Positions 22,203 to 31,637 of a stretch of 64,000 bases of DNA are shown one piece after another (the first letter of the stretch is position 1; each line of letters begins with the position of its first letter). The stretch lies in contig NZ_JBBOCT010000001.1 in assembly GCF_038002605.1 (NCBI RefSeq), positions 4,278,001 through 4,342,000 of the forward strand. Direction: 5' to 3'. Under the pieces are notes generated by a model. It ran no database searches. It was given only the letters and a program-made list of their open reading frames with translations, and was not told the origin of the DNA. The stretch comes from Bacillus sp. FSL K6-3431. GTDB taxonomy: Bacteria; Bacillota; Bacilli; Bacillales; Bacillaceae_C. Position numbers and translations under genes: made by a program.

Positions 22203-23546
22203 TTACACTTCTCTGCGCATCGCTTTTAACACATCAATACGTGTTGCGCGTTCTGCTGGTCTCCATCCGGAGAAGATCGTGACGATTAGACAAATAGTCA
22301 CGCTGATCGCAGTTAGTGACAAAGGAATATAGGAAAGCATAATTCCTTCAGGCATTGGTTCATCAAATACATTCTCTAACACAAGAGGCAATGCGAAGTT
22401 AACGATATAGCTAATTGCATAGGCTACAATGGTTCCAATTAATGCTCCAAGAAAGCCGATATAGCTACTTTCCAGCAGGAAAATATTTTTAATTGTTTTA
22501 GGGTTTGCACCAATCGCTTTCATGATCCCGATGTCAGGTGCACGTTCTGTGACTGCCATCGTCATCGTATTATAGATCCCGATGGAAGCAATGAGTAGTG
22601 CAATCGTTCCAATGAAAATCAAACCAATTTTCATAATTGAAAAAATCATATTAATTTGTTTCATTTCACTGACGATCGAGTAAGTTAAATATTGATCATC
22701 TTTTAATTGCTCGACAATATCTGTTACAGCTTGAACATTATTAGCATATACTTTTGTATCATAGACTCTTTCAGCTCCGCTATCGGAAGGACTTTCATCT
22801 TCTAATGGCTCAGGATATCCACCGATATTACCCGTAAATTTTTCAATGTTTTTCATGACTGCTTGGGAGATAAATACAGTGCTATCTTGTAGCCATTCTC
22901 TTGTAGGGGCTGCAGTGACACCGACTACTTTCACAGGAATAACCTTGGTAGTTTCTTTTTCATTCTCTTGTTTTACGACTTTCATATTTAGCGTTTTTCC
23001 GAGTAATTCACCTTGATAAGCAAATTCATCCTTCAAAATCCCATCTTCATTGTACGGATCTATGCCTTCTGGGGTTTCTTTTGCTAAAAGTTCTTGAAAA
23101 TGGTATCCTACTAGAATTTCATCGTCTTTTTCAGGAAGTCGTCCTTTATCTAGTTTTAAACCAGCCTTAATTTCAGAAGGGAAATGAGCGACAAGTGTTT
23201 GGACCGAGTTACTATAGTTATCCGTAATAAACATTGGTGTTTGTAGCACGTCTTGTCTGCGCGTAACTGCTTTTACATTTTCAAGTGATTCGAAGTATTT
23301 AATGTCTGTATCAGTAATACTGTTATATCCATCATTATCATCAGTTTTTCCATGAACGGAAATTTCCGTTACAAGTTGATCTTCCATTGTTTCTTGGATA
23401 ATTGTTTTATGAAGACCAAACCCAACCGAAGCTAAAACGATTAAAAATGTACAGCCAATTGCCGTAGCTAAAACGGTCATAAATAGGCGCATTTTATTCT
23501 TTTTCATATTTTGTCTAACGAATCTGAATTGATCTTTAAACGTCAT
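22203..23546 (-). CDS. MacB/FtsX-like ABC transporter permease
   Basis: A 447-residue membrane protein with one N-terminal transmembrane helix (residues 21-45), a long extracellular MacB-type domain, and three C-terminal helices from about residue 310, typical of FtsX-like permeases. The ATA-ACG-like TERAPDIGIMKAIGA segment is the conserved coupling region. Its start overlaps the stop of the upstream ATPase gene by 4 bases. The pair probably moves lipids, peptides or antibiotics outward by mechanotransmission. The substrate is not known. Confidence 0.88.
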   Translation of the reverse strand: MTFKDQFRFVRQNMKKNKMRLFMTVLATAIGCTFLIVLASVGFGLHKTIIQETMEDQLVTEISVHGKTDDNDGYNSITDTDIKYFESLENVKAVTRRQDVLQTPMFITDNYSNSVQTLVAHFPSEIKAGLKLDKGRLPEKDDEILVGYHFQELLAKETPEGIDPYNEDGILKDEFAYQGELLGKTLNMKVVKQENEKETTKVIPVKVVGVTAAPTREWLQDSTVFISQAVMKNIEKFTGNIGGYPEPLEDESPSDSGAERVYDTKVYANNVQAVTDIVEQLKDDQYLTYSIVSEMKQINMIFSIMKIGLIFIGTIALLIASIGIYNTMTMAVTERAPDIGIMKAIGANPKTIKNIFLLESSYIGFLGALIGTIVAYAISYIVNFALPLVLENVFDEPMPEGIMLSYIPLSLTAISVTICLIVTIFSGWRPAERATRIDVLKAMRREV

Positions 23547-24244
23547 AGCAATACACCCTCCAGCACTTTTCCATCTGCAATTTCAATTGTATGATTACCG
23601 ATATTAGCTACCTTTTCATCGTGAGTAATGATGAGGAAGGTAATGCCAAGATCTCGATTCAATTCCTGAATAAATGTAAGTAAATCGGTCTCTGTTTCAC
23701 TGTCAAGGCTCCCTGTAGGCTCATCAGCTAAAATAAGTGGCGGATTAACAACGAGTGCACGTGCAATGCTGACCCGTTGTTGTTGTCCACCAGAAAGTTC
23801 GCTTGGGTAATGTTCCTTGTATTCTAACAATCCAACTTTGCTTAATGTTTCATCGACTAAACTTTTACGTGTTTGTTCATCGATGCCCTTAAAAACCAAC
23901 GGTAATTCCACATTTTGAAAAGCGTTCATGCTCGGAATGAGTTGGAAGTTTTGAAAAATAAATCCGAGTTGTTGTAAGCGAAAATCGGCAAACTTTGACT
24001 CGTTAAAGTCACTTACCTTCGTTCCGTCGATCCATACTTCACCTTGGTTCGGCTTAATAAACCCACTAATAATATTGAGCAATGTTGATTTTCCAGAACC
24101 ACTACGTCCAACGATCGTGACTATTTCACCTTTTTCTACCTTGAACGAAATATCCTCTAGAACCGGTATGATATTTTTCTGTCCCTTTTTACCAATCTCA
24201 AAAGCATGACTTACTTGTTTTACTTCTATCAATTTTTCCCCCAC
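23543..24244 (-). CDS. ABC transporter ATP-binding protein (MacB/LolD type)
   Basis: A 233-residue ATPase with Walker [10 protein letters not shown] (residues 42-50), Q-loop [10 protein letters not shown], signature LSGGQQQR, Walker [13 protein letters not shown] and an H-loop in ITHDEKVA. This matches the LolD/MacB branch that pairs with FtsX-like permeases, and the partner gene overlaps by 4 bases. Together they form a two-gene operon on the minus strand inside a mostly plus-strand region. Confidence 0.92.
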   Translation of the reverse strand: MGEKLIEVKQVSHAFEIGKKGQKNIIPVLEDISFKVEKGEIVTIVGRSGSGKSTLLNIISGFIKPNQGEVWIDGTKVSDFNESKFADFRLQQLGFIFQNFQLIPSMNAFQNVELPLVFKGIDEQTRKSLVDETLSKVGLLEYKEHYPSELSGGQQQRVSIARALVVNPPLILADEPTGSLDSETETDLLTFIQELNRDLGITFLIITHDEKVANIGNHTIEIADGKVLEGVLL

Positions 24245-24769
24245 CTTTATTATTCTCTATGCTATTAGACGAAGCGCGAACAGGAAACACTACAGTAAAT
24301 AAAAATATATTTAATAGAATGATGCTTTTGAATTACTCAAAACGGTAAACAATGAAACAATTTATAACAAAAAAATATATAAGAAAAGGTAAAACGAGAA
24401 AAAATGTACGTAATAAAATATGTATGATATATTCAGAGTGAAAGCGATGCCAATATGAGGGAATATAGATAAAGAACCAATGATATTGGATAAATATAAG
24501 TGCGTATTCAAAAAGGTGCCAAATTAGAAACAAGAAGTTCGAGGCGAGAAGGTTTTGAGGATCGGACTTGCACAGGATGTGCTGACTTCTACGTTGCCCA
24601 CAGGACGTGGGCGCTTTTAGTAGAAGTACCTAATTACCCACGAAGAAATTCGCCGTTTATCATTTGGTGACTTTTTGAACATCCTCTATAAGGTGTTTTT
24701 CTGGAATTATATTCAAATGAATGAAGGCAATAATCTGATATTACGTAGGGATTGAAAAGGGAGAATAAA
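24245..24769. other. Intergenic region with MITE B copy 1
   Basis: This 525-base stretch between divergent genes is A/T-rich up to about 24500 and should contain the promoters of the ABC operon on the minus strand. The rest is the MITE at 24507-24680 and the leader of the ROK gene. No protein gene is supported. Confidence 0.6.
24507..24680. mobile_element. MITE family B, copy 1 (174 bp)
   Basis: Imperfect terminal inverted repeats TTCAAAAAGGTGCCAAAT and ATTTGGTGACTTTTTGAA bound the element. The inside has the hairpin GCCCACAGGACGTGGGC and the segment CTTGCACAGGATGTGCTGACTTCT. No coding capacity is visible. Further copies are at 28024-28293 and 58434-58808. Confidence 0.8.
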
Positions 24770-25645
24770 ATGAAAATATTAGCAGTAGATATTGGTGGAA
24801 CCTCTATAAAGCTTTGTATAGCTGATGAAAATGGAAATATTGATGTATTTAAGGAATATGATTCTGAAAGTAAAAAGGGTGGAAAGTATTTAGTTGAGAA
24901 ATTAATTCGAATCATCGAGGAATTTGAAGACTTTGAAGCAATTGGCATCAGTACAGCGGGGCAAGTAGATAGTGAAGAAGGATCCATTATATATGCGAAT
25001 GAAAACATCCCAAATTATACTGGAACAAAGTTAAAGGATATTTTGGAAGAGACATTTGCTGTACCGGTTAAGGTGGAAAATGATGTGAATGCTGCAGCTT
25101 TAGGTGAAAAACATTTTGGTGCAGCTAAAGCATATAAGGACTTTCTTTGTTTAACATATGGAACAGGTATAGGTGGAGCTATTATCATCGATTCGCAAGT
25201 GTATAAGGGGCATAAAGGTATTGCTGCAGAATTCGGCCATATCATCACACATCCATCTGGAAAAGACTGTGGCTGCGGAGGTTGCGGTTGCTATGAGGTG
25301 TATGCCTCTACGACAGCTCTAGTAAAAAAAGCATTAGAGCTGAACGAAACATATAGCAATGGGAGAAAGATATTTGCAAGTTTGGAGAAAGGAGACGCGA
25401 ACTTAGAGGCTGTTCTCGATGATTGGGTCCGTGAAGTAGCGTTGGGCCTTGCTTCGCTAGTACATATTTTTAATCCGGAAGCAATCATTGTTGGCGGTGG
25501 AGTCATGGAGCAAGAGAAACTTGTGGGTCTTGTATCAGATAAATTAAATAAGTACATGATGAAAAGTTTTTCTGATGTGAAAGTATTAAAGGCATCCCTT
25601 GGTAACAAAGCAGGAGTATTAGGAGCAGTTTCTCTTCATTTATAA
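24770..25645 (+). CDS. ROK family sugar kinase
   Basis: A 291-residue ROK protein, probably a glucokinase-type sugar kinase. The ATP site [11 protein letters not shown] is at residues 5-15, [11 protein letters not shown] near 100-110, and the ROK zinc motif ([10 protein letters not shown]) near 160-175 is complete. There is no N-terminal helix-turn-helix, so it is a kinase and not a repressor. I chose ATG 24770 after AAGGGAG over a TTG at 24752. No sugar operon surrounds it, so the exact sugar is unknown. Confidence 0.88.
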   Translation: MKILAVDIGGTSIKLCIADENGNIDVFKEYDSESKKGGKYLVEKLIRIIEEFEDFEAIGISTAGQVDSEEGSIIYANENIPNYTGTKLKDILEETFAVPVKVENDVNAAALGEKHFGAAKAYKDFLCLTYGTGIGGAIIIDSQVYKGHKGIAAEFGHIITHPSGKDCGCGGCGCYEVYASTTALVKKALELNETYSNGRKIFASLEKGDANLEAVLDDWVREVALGLASLVHIFNPEAIIVGGGVMEQEKLVGLVSDKLNKYMMKSFSDVKVLKASLGNKAGVLGAVSLHL

Positions 25646-25703
25646 CGGGAAAGTTTGATGACATGTTTGGAAGAATAGTAGCTTTAGATAGAGAGGGTAT
25701 ATA

Positions 25704-26141
25704 ATGAAGAGCAAAATTATCAGCACTCTCATCTGTCTGCTATTTCTTCCATGTATAGCTTCTGCAAGCTGGGCTTATATATTTGTTGTATGGGATGGCT
25801 ATGTATATGTCATCAGTGATGAAAGTGTGGAAGAAGTAGGGAAAAGGATTGGCAAGGTTACAAACCATTCGGATAAGGAAGGCACATATTCTGGTACTTT
25901 CTCTAATGTATATAAAAAGGGAACAATATATTATGAGATAAAAGGCGTTAGTACGGATATCGCTATCGCTGTGGAGGAAGCAGATGGGATGTATAAAAAA
26001 GCAATTAGAGGGGAGAAATATGCAGGAAATAGTAGGCAGATGCCAAGGGTAGTCATTGCAAGTTTGGTAATTCTCCCTTTCGGAGCAATTGTACTTATTC
26101 GGATGAAAAATAAACTAAATAGAAAAAACAGCAAGGACTAA
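25704..26141 (+). CDS. Secreted, membrane-anchored protein of unknown function
   Basis: A 145-residue protein with a signal peptide (residues 1-22, ending CIASASWA) and a C-terminal transmembrane helix at about 113-131 followed by a basic tail. The middle part would lie outside the membrane. GAGAGGG stands before ATG 25704. I do not recognise a domain. It lies 58 bases after the ROK gene and may share its transcript. Confidence 0.65.
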   Translation: MKSKIISTLICLLFLPCIASASWAYIFVVWDGYVYVISDESVEEVGKRIGKVTNHSDKEGTYSGTFSNVYKKGTIYYEIKGVSTDIAIAVEEADGMYKKAIRGEKYAGNSRQMPRVVIASLVILPFGAIVLIRMKNKLNRKNSKD

Positions 26142-26497
26142 ATCCGCAGCTGTTTATTTTTATTTTGCCCGATGATTTATTTGCAGGAAATTGTGACGGA
26201 AGTTTCTAATGAATACGAGCAATATGATATCTACTATAATAGATGCAAAAGCACTGATTCCGTAACGTTTAAAACGAAGGAGAAGACAGATATAAGCAAT
26301 CATTTTTGACGGTTGCACTCCAAGAGTAGCTACAGCTCAGAAACCTAAAAGGAAATTAGTAAGAAAAGTTGCTATAGCAACAGTTATTGAGGTGCTGTCA
26401 GTTTCGCTTTAGACTTTGCTGATGTTGGTGTAGTTATAGATAAATTCATAAACTCCAAAGATTGGTATCGAAAAAGAGGATGATTTGATATAACAAA
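26142..26497. other. Gene-free stretch with possible gene relic
   Basis: No intact gene is seen. On the plus strand, short open pieces in different frames (PRVATAQKPKRKLVRKVAIA and DFADVGVVIDKF) could be the decayed end of a secreted-toxin or similar gene, but this is weak. GCTGTTTATTTTTATTTTG just after the previous stop may be a poor terminator. Confidence 0.3.
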
Positions 26498-26674
26498 ATG
26501 AAATATTTAAGATATTTATTATATTTAATTATTGCGAGTGTAGCGTTCTATTATGTATCTCTATTAATAACTTATAAAAAAAGTTTGTTTGGAATAATAA
26601 TAGGTTTTATAATAATGTTTCCAATTGTCTTTTCCATGATGTACTTTGAATTTATAAAATTAAAAAAGAAGTAA
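26498..26674 (+). CDS. Small two-helix membrane protein (58 aa)
   Basis: ATG 26498 opens a 58-residue frame, MKYLRYLLYLIIAS..., with two hydrophobic helices (about 4-25 and 31-50) and basic ends (KLKKK). Only a weak AGAGGATG stands upstream, 15 bases away. The amino-acid pattern looks like a real small membrane protein, but the function is unknown. It may be an orphan of a decayed neighbour. Confidence 0.45.
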   Translation: MKYLRYLLYLIIASVAFYYVSLLITYKKSLFGIIIGFIIMFPIVFSMMYFEFIKLKKK

Positions 26675-27132
26675 AATTGCTTAAAAAGCTCTTTGGGCAA
26701 ATGCAAATGGGGTAATTCTAGCAACTATTAGCACTTGACCCTTATTTTTATTTATTGAATTCAAATATGCCACAGTGGGCTTATTCTATGCTTCATCAAC
26801 GCCTTTCCAATCAACTCCCGATAGATTGCTCTTATAAATTCCTAAATTTGGTCATCTGAAAAACTTAGCTTTTCAGTACCAAGTGACATAATCACATAGA
26901 TCGTTAACCATTCCATTGTTTTACTTTTATTAGTTAGTTCAGCAAAACCATGTAGGGATATGTGTTTGTCCGCTACGATTAACTAGAAACCCTTCTTTAT
27001 TAAGTGTTGTTTCCCAGGAGCACAAAATCAACAGCTTAATAAAAAATATTTTTTTATTATAATAAGTGTAGTGATATGCGAGCTTTCTTCGTCTTATAAG
27101 AAGATGCTGTTTAGGGATGGGAGAGCTTAGCT
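26675..27132. other. Gene-free stretch
   Basis: 458 bases without a supported gene. Fragments on the minus strand are interrupted by stops, and I recognise no family. The last 60 bases contain the leader and GGGAG ribosome binding site of the carboxypeptidase gene. Confidence 0.5.
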
Positions 27133-28002
27133 ATGAAAAAGAGAGTGTTAATTGTTTTTATCCTTTTGATTGGTATATTCGGAGTGTTAAATAAAGAGAA
27201 AATTAAATTGGCATTTGATTTTTCTCCAGTAAAAATAAATGGAGATGCAGCGGTGCTGATGGATGAAAAAACGGGAAAAGTCATTTACTCTAAAAACCAA
27301 CATAGTAAATTATATCCAGCAAGCACCACGAAACTTTTGACTGCTTTAGTAGTCTTAGAACATACTTCTATAGATGAAAAAGTGACGATTGGCCGGGAAG
27401 TCTTCTTAAACACCGAAGAAGAGGCAAGCGCAGGCTTATTTGAAGGACAAGTTCAATCTGTGGAGGAATTATTAGCGGCGATGCTTTTACAATCAGGAAA
27501 TGATGCAGCAAGATCGCTGGCCATTTTCACTGCACAAAAAAATAATGGAAAACAATTATCTCTAGAAGAAGCGCTGAAGTATTTTGCGCGCTTGATGAAT
27601 GATAAAGCGCGTGATATCGGTGCGTCGGAGTCACATTTTATCAACCCGCATGGACTACATGACTCTAATCACTATTCGACAGCATGGGATTTAGCAATGA
27701 TTGCCAAAGAGGCGAAGCAGAACAATGTTATCGAAAGCATCGTGAATCAACAAAGCTATTCTACACAAACACATACATATGCGAATCGAAATAAGCTTTT
27801 GAATTCAGATAGTGAATATTTTTATGAAGCTGCTACCGGATTGAAAACGGGATTTACCGATCAAGCTGGCTATTGTTTAGTTTCATCTGCAGAACAGAAC
27901 GGTCAGGAGTTAATAGCTGTTGTGCTGCATTCTGGTAAGGAAACAATGTGGAGCGATTCTATCTCACTGTTAGATTACGGTTTTGGAAATGGTAATTTTT
28001 AA
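27133..28002 (+). CDS. D-alanyl-D-alanine carboxypeptidase (PBP5/DacF-like)
   Basis: A 289-residue peptidase S11 protein that trims the terminal D-Ala of peptidoglycan stem peptides. Visible catalytic motifs are SxxK (Ser64-Thr-Thr-Lys67 in LYPASTTKLL), SGN in MLLQSGNDAA, and KTG in GLKTGFTDQA. The N-terminus has a single hydrophobic segment (residues 4-19) that can act as a signal anchor. The C-terminal domain and amphipathic anchor of classic PBP5 are missing, so it is a short form. GGGAG precedes ATG 27133. Confidence 0.9.
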   Translation: MKKRVLIVFILLIGIFGVLNKEKIKLAFDFSPVKINGDAAVLMDEKTGKVIYSKNQHSKLYPASTTKLLTALVVLEHTSIDEKVTIGREVFLNTEEEASAGLFEGQVQSVEELLAAMLLQSGNDAARSLAIFTAQKNNGKQLSLEEALKYFARLMNDKARDIGASESHFINPHGLHDSNHYSTAWDLAMIAKEAKQNNVIESIVNQQSYSTQTHTYANRNKLLNSDSEYFYEAATGLKTGFTDQAGYCLVSSAEQNGQELIAVVLHSGKETMWSDSISLLDYGFGNGNF

Positions 28003-28023
28003 AAAGTTACCCGTAAAAGTGCG

Positions 28024-28293
28024 CGTTCAAAAAGGTACCAAATTAGAAACAAGAAGAAGTTCGAGGCGAGAAGGTTTTGAGGATCGGACTTGCACAGGAT
28101 GTGCTGACTTCTTTGTTGCTCACAGGACGTGAGCGAACGTAACAGAAGATCCATCCTATGGATACGTGAGAACCGGACTTGCATACGATGTGCTGACTTC
28201 TAAGTTGCCCACAGGACGTAGGCGCTTTTAGTAGAAGTACGTACCTATGCCAACGAAGAAATTCGCTGTTTATCATTTGGTGACTTTTTGAAC
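28024..28293. mobile_element. MITE family B, copy 2 (about 270 bp, internally duplicated)
   Basis: Terminal inverted repeats GTTCAAAAAGGTACCAAATT and CATTTGGTGACTTTTTGAAC are closer to perfect than in copy 1. The CTTGCA...GATGTGCTGACTTCT plus CACAGGACGT block occurs twice, making this copy some 95 bp longer than the one at 24507. It ends about 100 bases before the ECF sigma gene, so it may influence that promoter. Confidence 0.8.
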
Positions 28294-28391
28294 ATCATCT
28301 ATAAAATAAAAATGTTATATTAGAGTGTAGTGTTTAAATAGTCATCTAACGTCTATATAGATGTCAGGCTTGGAAAGGGGGGAGAGAAGCA

Positions 28392-28931
28392 TTGGATGAA
28401 GCGCTCATCGAAAAAATTAAAAATGGCAATGACCACGCGTTTCGAGTACTTGTGGAAAAATATCGTAACGTCGTATTCTATTCCGTTTACGGAGTGCTCC
28501 GCAATGAAAAAGACGCGGAAGACGCAGCACAGGAAGTGTTCATGAAAATCTATTCTTCTCTCCCCCAATATGAGAAGCAAGGATTTAAAACATGGGTTAC
28601 AAGAATTGCGGTCAACCATGCAATTGATATAAAACGCAAAAAGGTAAGGAGAAAAGAAGACCAGCAAGTAGAGTATGAGGAATTTCATGCAGAACCAGCA
28701 GCAAGCGTAGAAATGCAAGTGTTGAAAAAAGAACAGCAACAGGAATTAAGGGAGCGGATAGATGAGCTTCCAGAAAATTACCGTAGAGTGGTCAGCGGCT
28801 TTTACATACAAGAAAAGTCGTTTCAAGAACTTGCGGAAGAAGAAAATGTTTTACCGAAATCAATAGAAGTGAAATTATATAGAGCTAGGCAATGGATGAA
28901 GAAGCACTGGAAGGAGGATGAATTTTTATGA
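28392..28931 (+). CDS. ECF-type RNA polymerase sigma factor
   Basis: A 179-residue sigma-70 family protein with region 2 (AFRVLVEKYRNVVFYSV...DAEDAAQEVFMKIY) and region 4 (LRERIDELPENYRRVV...QELAEEENV). There is no region 1 or 3, as in ECF sigmas. The start appears to be TTG 28392, preceded by AAAGGGGGGAG. ATG 28396 is out of frame. The anti-sigma gene overlaps by 4 bases (ATGA). It heads a four-gene operon up to 31409. Confidence 0.9.
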   Translation: MDEALIEKIKNGNDHAFRVLVEKYRNVVFYSVYGVLRNEKDAEDAAQEVFMKIYSSLPQYEKQGFKTWVTRIAVNHAIDIKRKKVRRKEDQQVEYEEFHAEPAASVEMQVLKKEQQQELRERIDELPENYRRVVSGFYIQEKSFQELAEEENVLPKSIEVKLYRARQWMKKHWKEDEFL

Positions 28932-29395
28932 ACCATATGACATACGAGCAATGGATTCAATACGTCCAAGACGAACTAGATGAACCAACCCGTACACAAT
29001 ATGAAAACCATCTGTACAGCTGTGATCACTGCTTAGAATTATATTTGACAGCAGTTGAGGCATCTGAAAGCCAAATGCCAGTGCTGACATCTACGACGAG
29101 CTTTACTGACTCAGTCATGCTTCAGCTCAATGAAACGATGAAGGAGATTCCAAAACCGATCATAAATAAGAAAATGAAAAATAGCCGGAGGCAAACGATG
29201 ATTCATTATATGCTGGCCGCTGCAATGACATTGGTATTAATGTCTACGGGAATATTTTCACAACTTATGAATGTTGCTAGTGAATTTGAAAAACCTGATT
29301 CAAAACCAAATTCTTTCGTTAGTAACTTTTTAAATAACTCCGTTTCTATAACTGACCAACTAGAAGAAAATCTTAAGGAGGGCGATAAAAAATGA
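28928..29395 (+). CDS. Membrane-bound anti-sigma factor with zinc-finger-like N-terminus
   Basis: A 155-residue protein. The N-terminus has HLYSCDHC (His27, Cys31, Cys34), the H-x3-C-x2-C core of a ZAS-type anti-sigma domain that holds the sigma factor. A single transmembrane helix lies at about 96-114 (MLAAAMTLVLMSTGIF), with the remainder outside. It overlaps the sigma gene and the next gene by ATGA, which implies coupled translation. Confidence 0.85.
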   Translation: MNHMTYEQWIQYVQDELDEPTRTQYENHLYSCDHCLELYLTAVEASESQMPVLTSTTSFTDSVMLQLNETMKEIPKPIINKKMKNSRRQTMIHYMLAAAMTLVLMSTGIFSQLMNVASEFEKPDSKPNSFVSNFLNNSVSITDQLEENLKEGDKK

Positions 29396-30483
29396 ATAAA
29401 AACCCTATTATAGCTTTTCTGCTCGCGTTTTTTCCGGGCGGAGGGCTAATGTATCTTGGTAAAATATTACGTGGGCTTTTCTATACAGCAGTTGTGTTCG
29501 GTATACCAATTTTTGGGATAACCATTTTTAATATACTTTTTTACAGTGAAGTATTTTTATTTTTCGCCATTGGTGGCGCGCTGCTTCTGTATATCGTTAA
29601 CTTTATCGATACAGCTGTAACTGCATCAAAGCTGTATAACCAAACGAAGAGTACGAATGACGAAGCTGTCATTGAAAAAAATCCGGAATCGGAACGCTTT
29701 TTCACGATCGTTCTCTCATTCATACCTGGACTGGGCCATTTCCAACTTGGTTTAGTCTACCGCGGGATGACATTGCTAGCTGTGTTTAGTGGTCTTGGCA
29801 TCATGATCCTATTTGTCGCAATGATGACAAGCCGTAGTGAAATTCTTGTATTTCTTGCATCGCTACCGATCGTCTGGATATATGGATTTTTCGATGTGAT
29901 GAAACAGCTAGATAAAAAGCAACAAGGTGAGCAGCTAGTAGATCGTTCTATTTTTGAAGACTTTGAAAGCAGAGATGTTGATGGGCGCAAAAGTAAAGCC
30001 ATTGCAACATTGCTCTCGATCGTACCTGGTGCAGGTCATCTCTATCTCGGATTGCAAAAGCGAGGCATTCAGTTAATGGCTGCATTTCTGTTTTCGATCT
30101 ATATTCTCGATGTATTGCGACTTGGAATCTTCTTATTTCTCGTACCAATCATCTGGTTTTACAGCTTTTTCGATGGACTGCAAAAAGCATCAAAGGCGGA
30201 CGGTGGTACGGTTGAAGATGAGCCGATTGTATCGTATTTAATTAATCACCAAAGATGGCTAGGTATTGGGCTGATTGCGCTTGGGGTGTATTACCTGGGA
30301 ACGAATATCATTTTACCAGTTGCAAGTCCATTTATTGAAAGAATACTTAATGTTGATATCCAATACTGGTTTTATCATTATTTCCAAACAACCATCTTAT
30401 GCCTTCTTTTAATTGGTGGTGGAATTAAATTAATGACAGGTAGAAAATCAAAAAAGATAGATGAAGAAGGTGAAGTTGAATGA
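29392..30483 (+). CDS. Polytopic membrane protein with three TM2-like repeats
   Basis: A 363-residue membrane protein with about ten hydrophobic helices. The motif P-G-x-G-x-x-x-L-G followed by RG occurs three times, at residues 15-28, 112-125 and 212-225, spaced by almost exactly 100 residues, so the gene arose by internal triplication of a TM2-like unit. The C-terminal part (260-355) has a different pair of helices. ATGA overlaps link it to both neighbours. Its task is unknown. A role in the envelope response of the sigma factor is inference. Confidence 0.75.
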   Translation: MNKNPIIAFLLAFFPGGGLMYLGKILRGLFYTAVVFGIPIFGITIFNILFYSEVFLFFAIGGALLLYIVNFIDTAVTASKLYNQTKSTNDEAVIEKNPESERFFTIVLSFIPGLGHFQLGLVYRGMTLLAVFSGLGIMILFVAMMTSRSEILVFLASLPIVWIYGFFDVMKQLDKKQQGEQLVDRSIFEDFESRDVDGRKSKAIATLLSIVPGAGHLYLGLQKRGIQLMAAFLFSIYILDVLRLGIFLFLVPIIWFYSFFDGLQKASKADGGTVEDEPIVSYLINHQRWLGIGLIALGVYYLGTNIILPVASPFIERILNVDIQYWFYHYFQTTILCLLLIGGGIKLMTGRKSKKIDEEGEVE

Positions 30484-31409
30484 GGACATGGCGGGTAGGT
30501 TCATTTTCCATGGGAGCAGCACTTGTGCTCCTTGGTATATTTCTGCTATTAGCTCAGTTTTTTAAATGGGATCCAGCGATAGCAATGATTTCTTGGTGGC
30601 CATTACTTTTTATTATTCTCGGAGTGGAAGTTCTACTATATTTGGGATTTGCAAAAAGCGAAAAGCAACTTATAAAATATGATTTTATCAGTATTATTTT
30701 TATAAGCATTATCGGAACGTTTGGTCTTGCCATGGCGATGCTAAATGCTACAGGATTGTTAGAAGTATCCAAGCAATTTGTGAATGCAGAAGAACGTACA
30801 TTGGATTTGCCGAAGTTTGAAGAAATTTTAACAGACGATATCCAAAGGGTGCATATTGAAACTGGTCCATACGTTTTAAATATTGAAGGTTCAAAGGGAA
30901 AAGAAGCGGTAATGTTTGGAACATATAGAGGTGATATAAAAAAAGACAGTACTTCGATAAAAAATATTGCTGATTATGCCTTGATTGAAAAACAAGGTGA
31001 TACATTATATATTAAAATGAAAAGAGTACCCACGAGTAGATTTATGAATTATGGCGGCGAAATAGAGGCTACCATACTTATCCCTTCCAATGTGGAGCTC
31101 GAAGTAGTTGGTGAGCATAATGACTTAAATCTTAAACCGCGTGAACTGAAAGGTGATTGGTCAATTGCCGATATAGGTCATGTGAACATGGATATTCCTG
31201 AAAATGCAAATCTGAAGGTCCAAGCAATTGAATTGCAAGAAGCAGGTGAGGCAGAATGGCAAGATGTGAAGAAGAAAAAGTCAAATGCTGTGAACGATAA
31301 GGACAATGTAGAATATGAAGAAAGCGGTCCAATAACGGGAACACTCACATACGGCTCCGGAACAAACACAATTAAAGTGAAAAATAGCTACACCGTGCAA
31401 ATAAATTAA
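30480..31409 (+). CDS. LiaF-like membrane protein with extracellular beta-rich domain
   Basis: A 309-residue protein with three or four N-terminal helices (residues 8-27, 34-56, 66-92) and a soluble C-terminal half from about 105. The N-terminal part (GAALVLLGIFLLL, WPLLFIILGVEVLLY) resembles the LiaF/DUF5668 helices. The tail is a DUF4097-like beta repeat region (VHIETGPYVLNIEG, GTLTYGSGTNTIKV). It begins within the stop of the gene before it and ends the operon. Its place in an ECF operon suggests a cell-envelope sensor or effector, which is inference. Confidence 0.75.
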   Translation: MRTWRVGSFSMGAALVLLGIFLLLAQFFKWDPAIAMISWWPLLFIILGVEVLLYLGFAKSEKQLIKYDFISIIFISIIGTFGLAMAMLNATGLLEVSKQFVNAEERTLDLPKFEEILTDDIQRVHIETGPYVLNIEGSKGKEAVMFGTYRGDIKKDSTSIKNIADYALIEKQGDTLYIKMKRVPTSRFMNYGGEIEATILIPSNVELEVVGEHNDLNLKPRELKGDWSIADIGHVNMDIPENANLKVQAIELQEAGEAEWQDVKKKKSNAVNDKDNVEYEESGPITGTLTYGSGTNTIKVKNSYTVQIN

Positions 31410-31525
31410 AATCTCACTTTAGGTGGTAATAGTTGTCAACTCACTACAATAGGCATGCATAAATGCAATCATTAGATCATGAATCCGGTAGTATAACTAC
31501 TCTTTCAGAGGTAGTGTAAAATAGA

Positions 31526-31557
31526 AGGATAGTCATTCATTTGACTATCCTTTTTTT
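31526..31557 (+). terminator. Terminator after the ECF operon
   Basis: AGGATAGTCA at 31527-31536 pairs with TGACTATCCT at 31542-31551, followed by seven T residues. Confidence 0.85.
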
Positions 31558-31637
31558 ATGTTGAAAATTTCCGGTAAAAGCACGATTGGTGCAATTAACA
31601 ATCTATGAGGAATATTACCGAGGAAAGGGAGATGTAT

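Noticed and set aside
24333..24533. A hydrophobic 66-codon frame on the minus strand
   Set aside because: It starts with TTG inside the end of MITE B, has no ribosome binding site, and lies in very A/T-rich DNA, where hydrophobic frames arise by chance.
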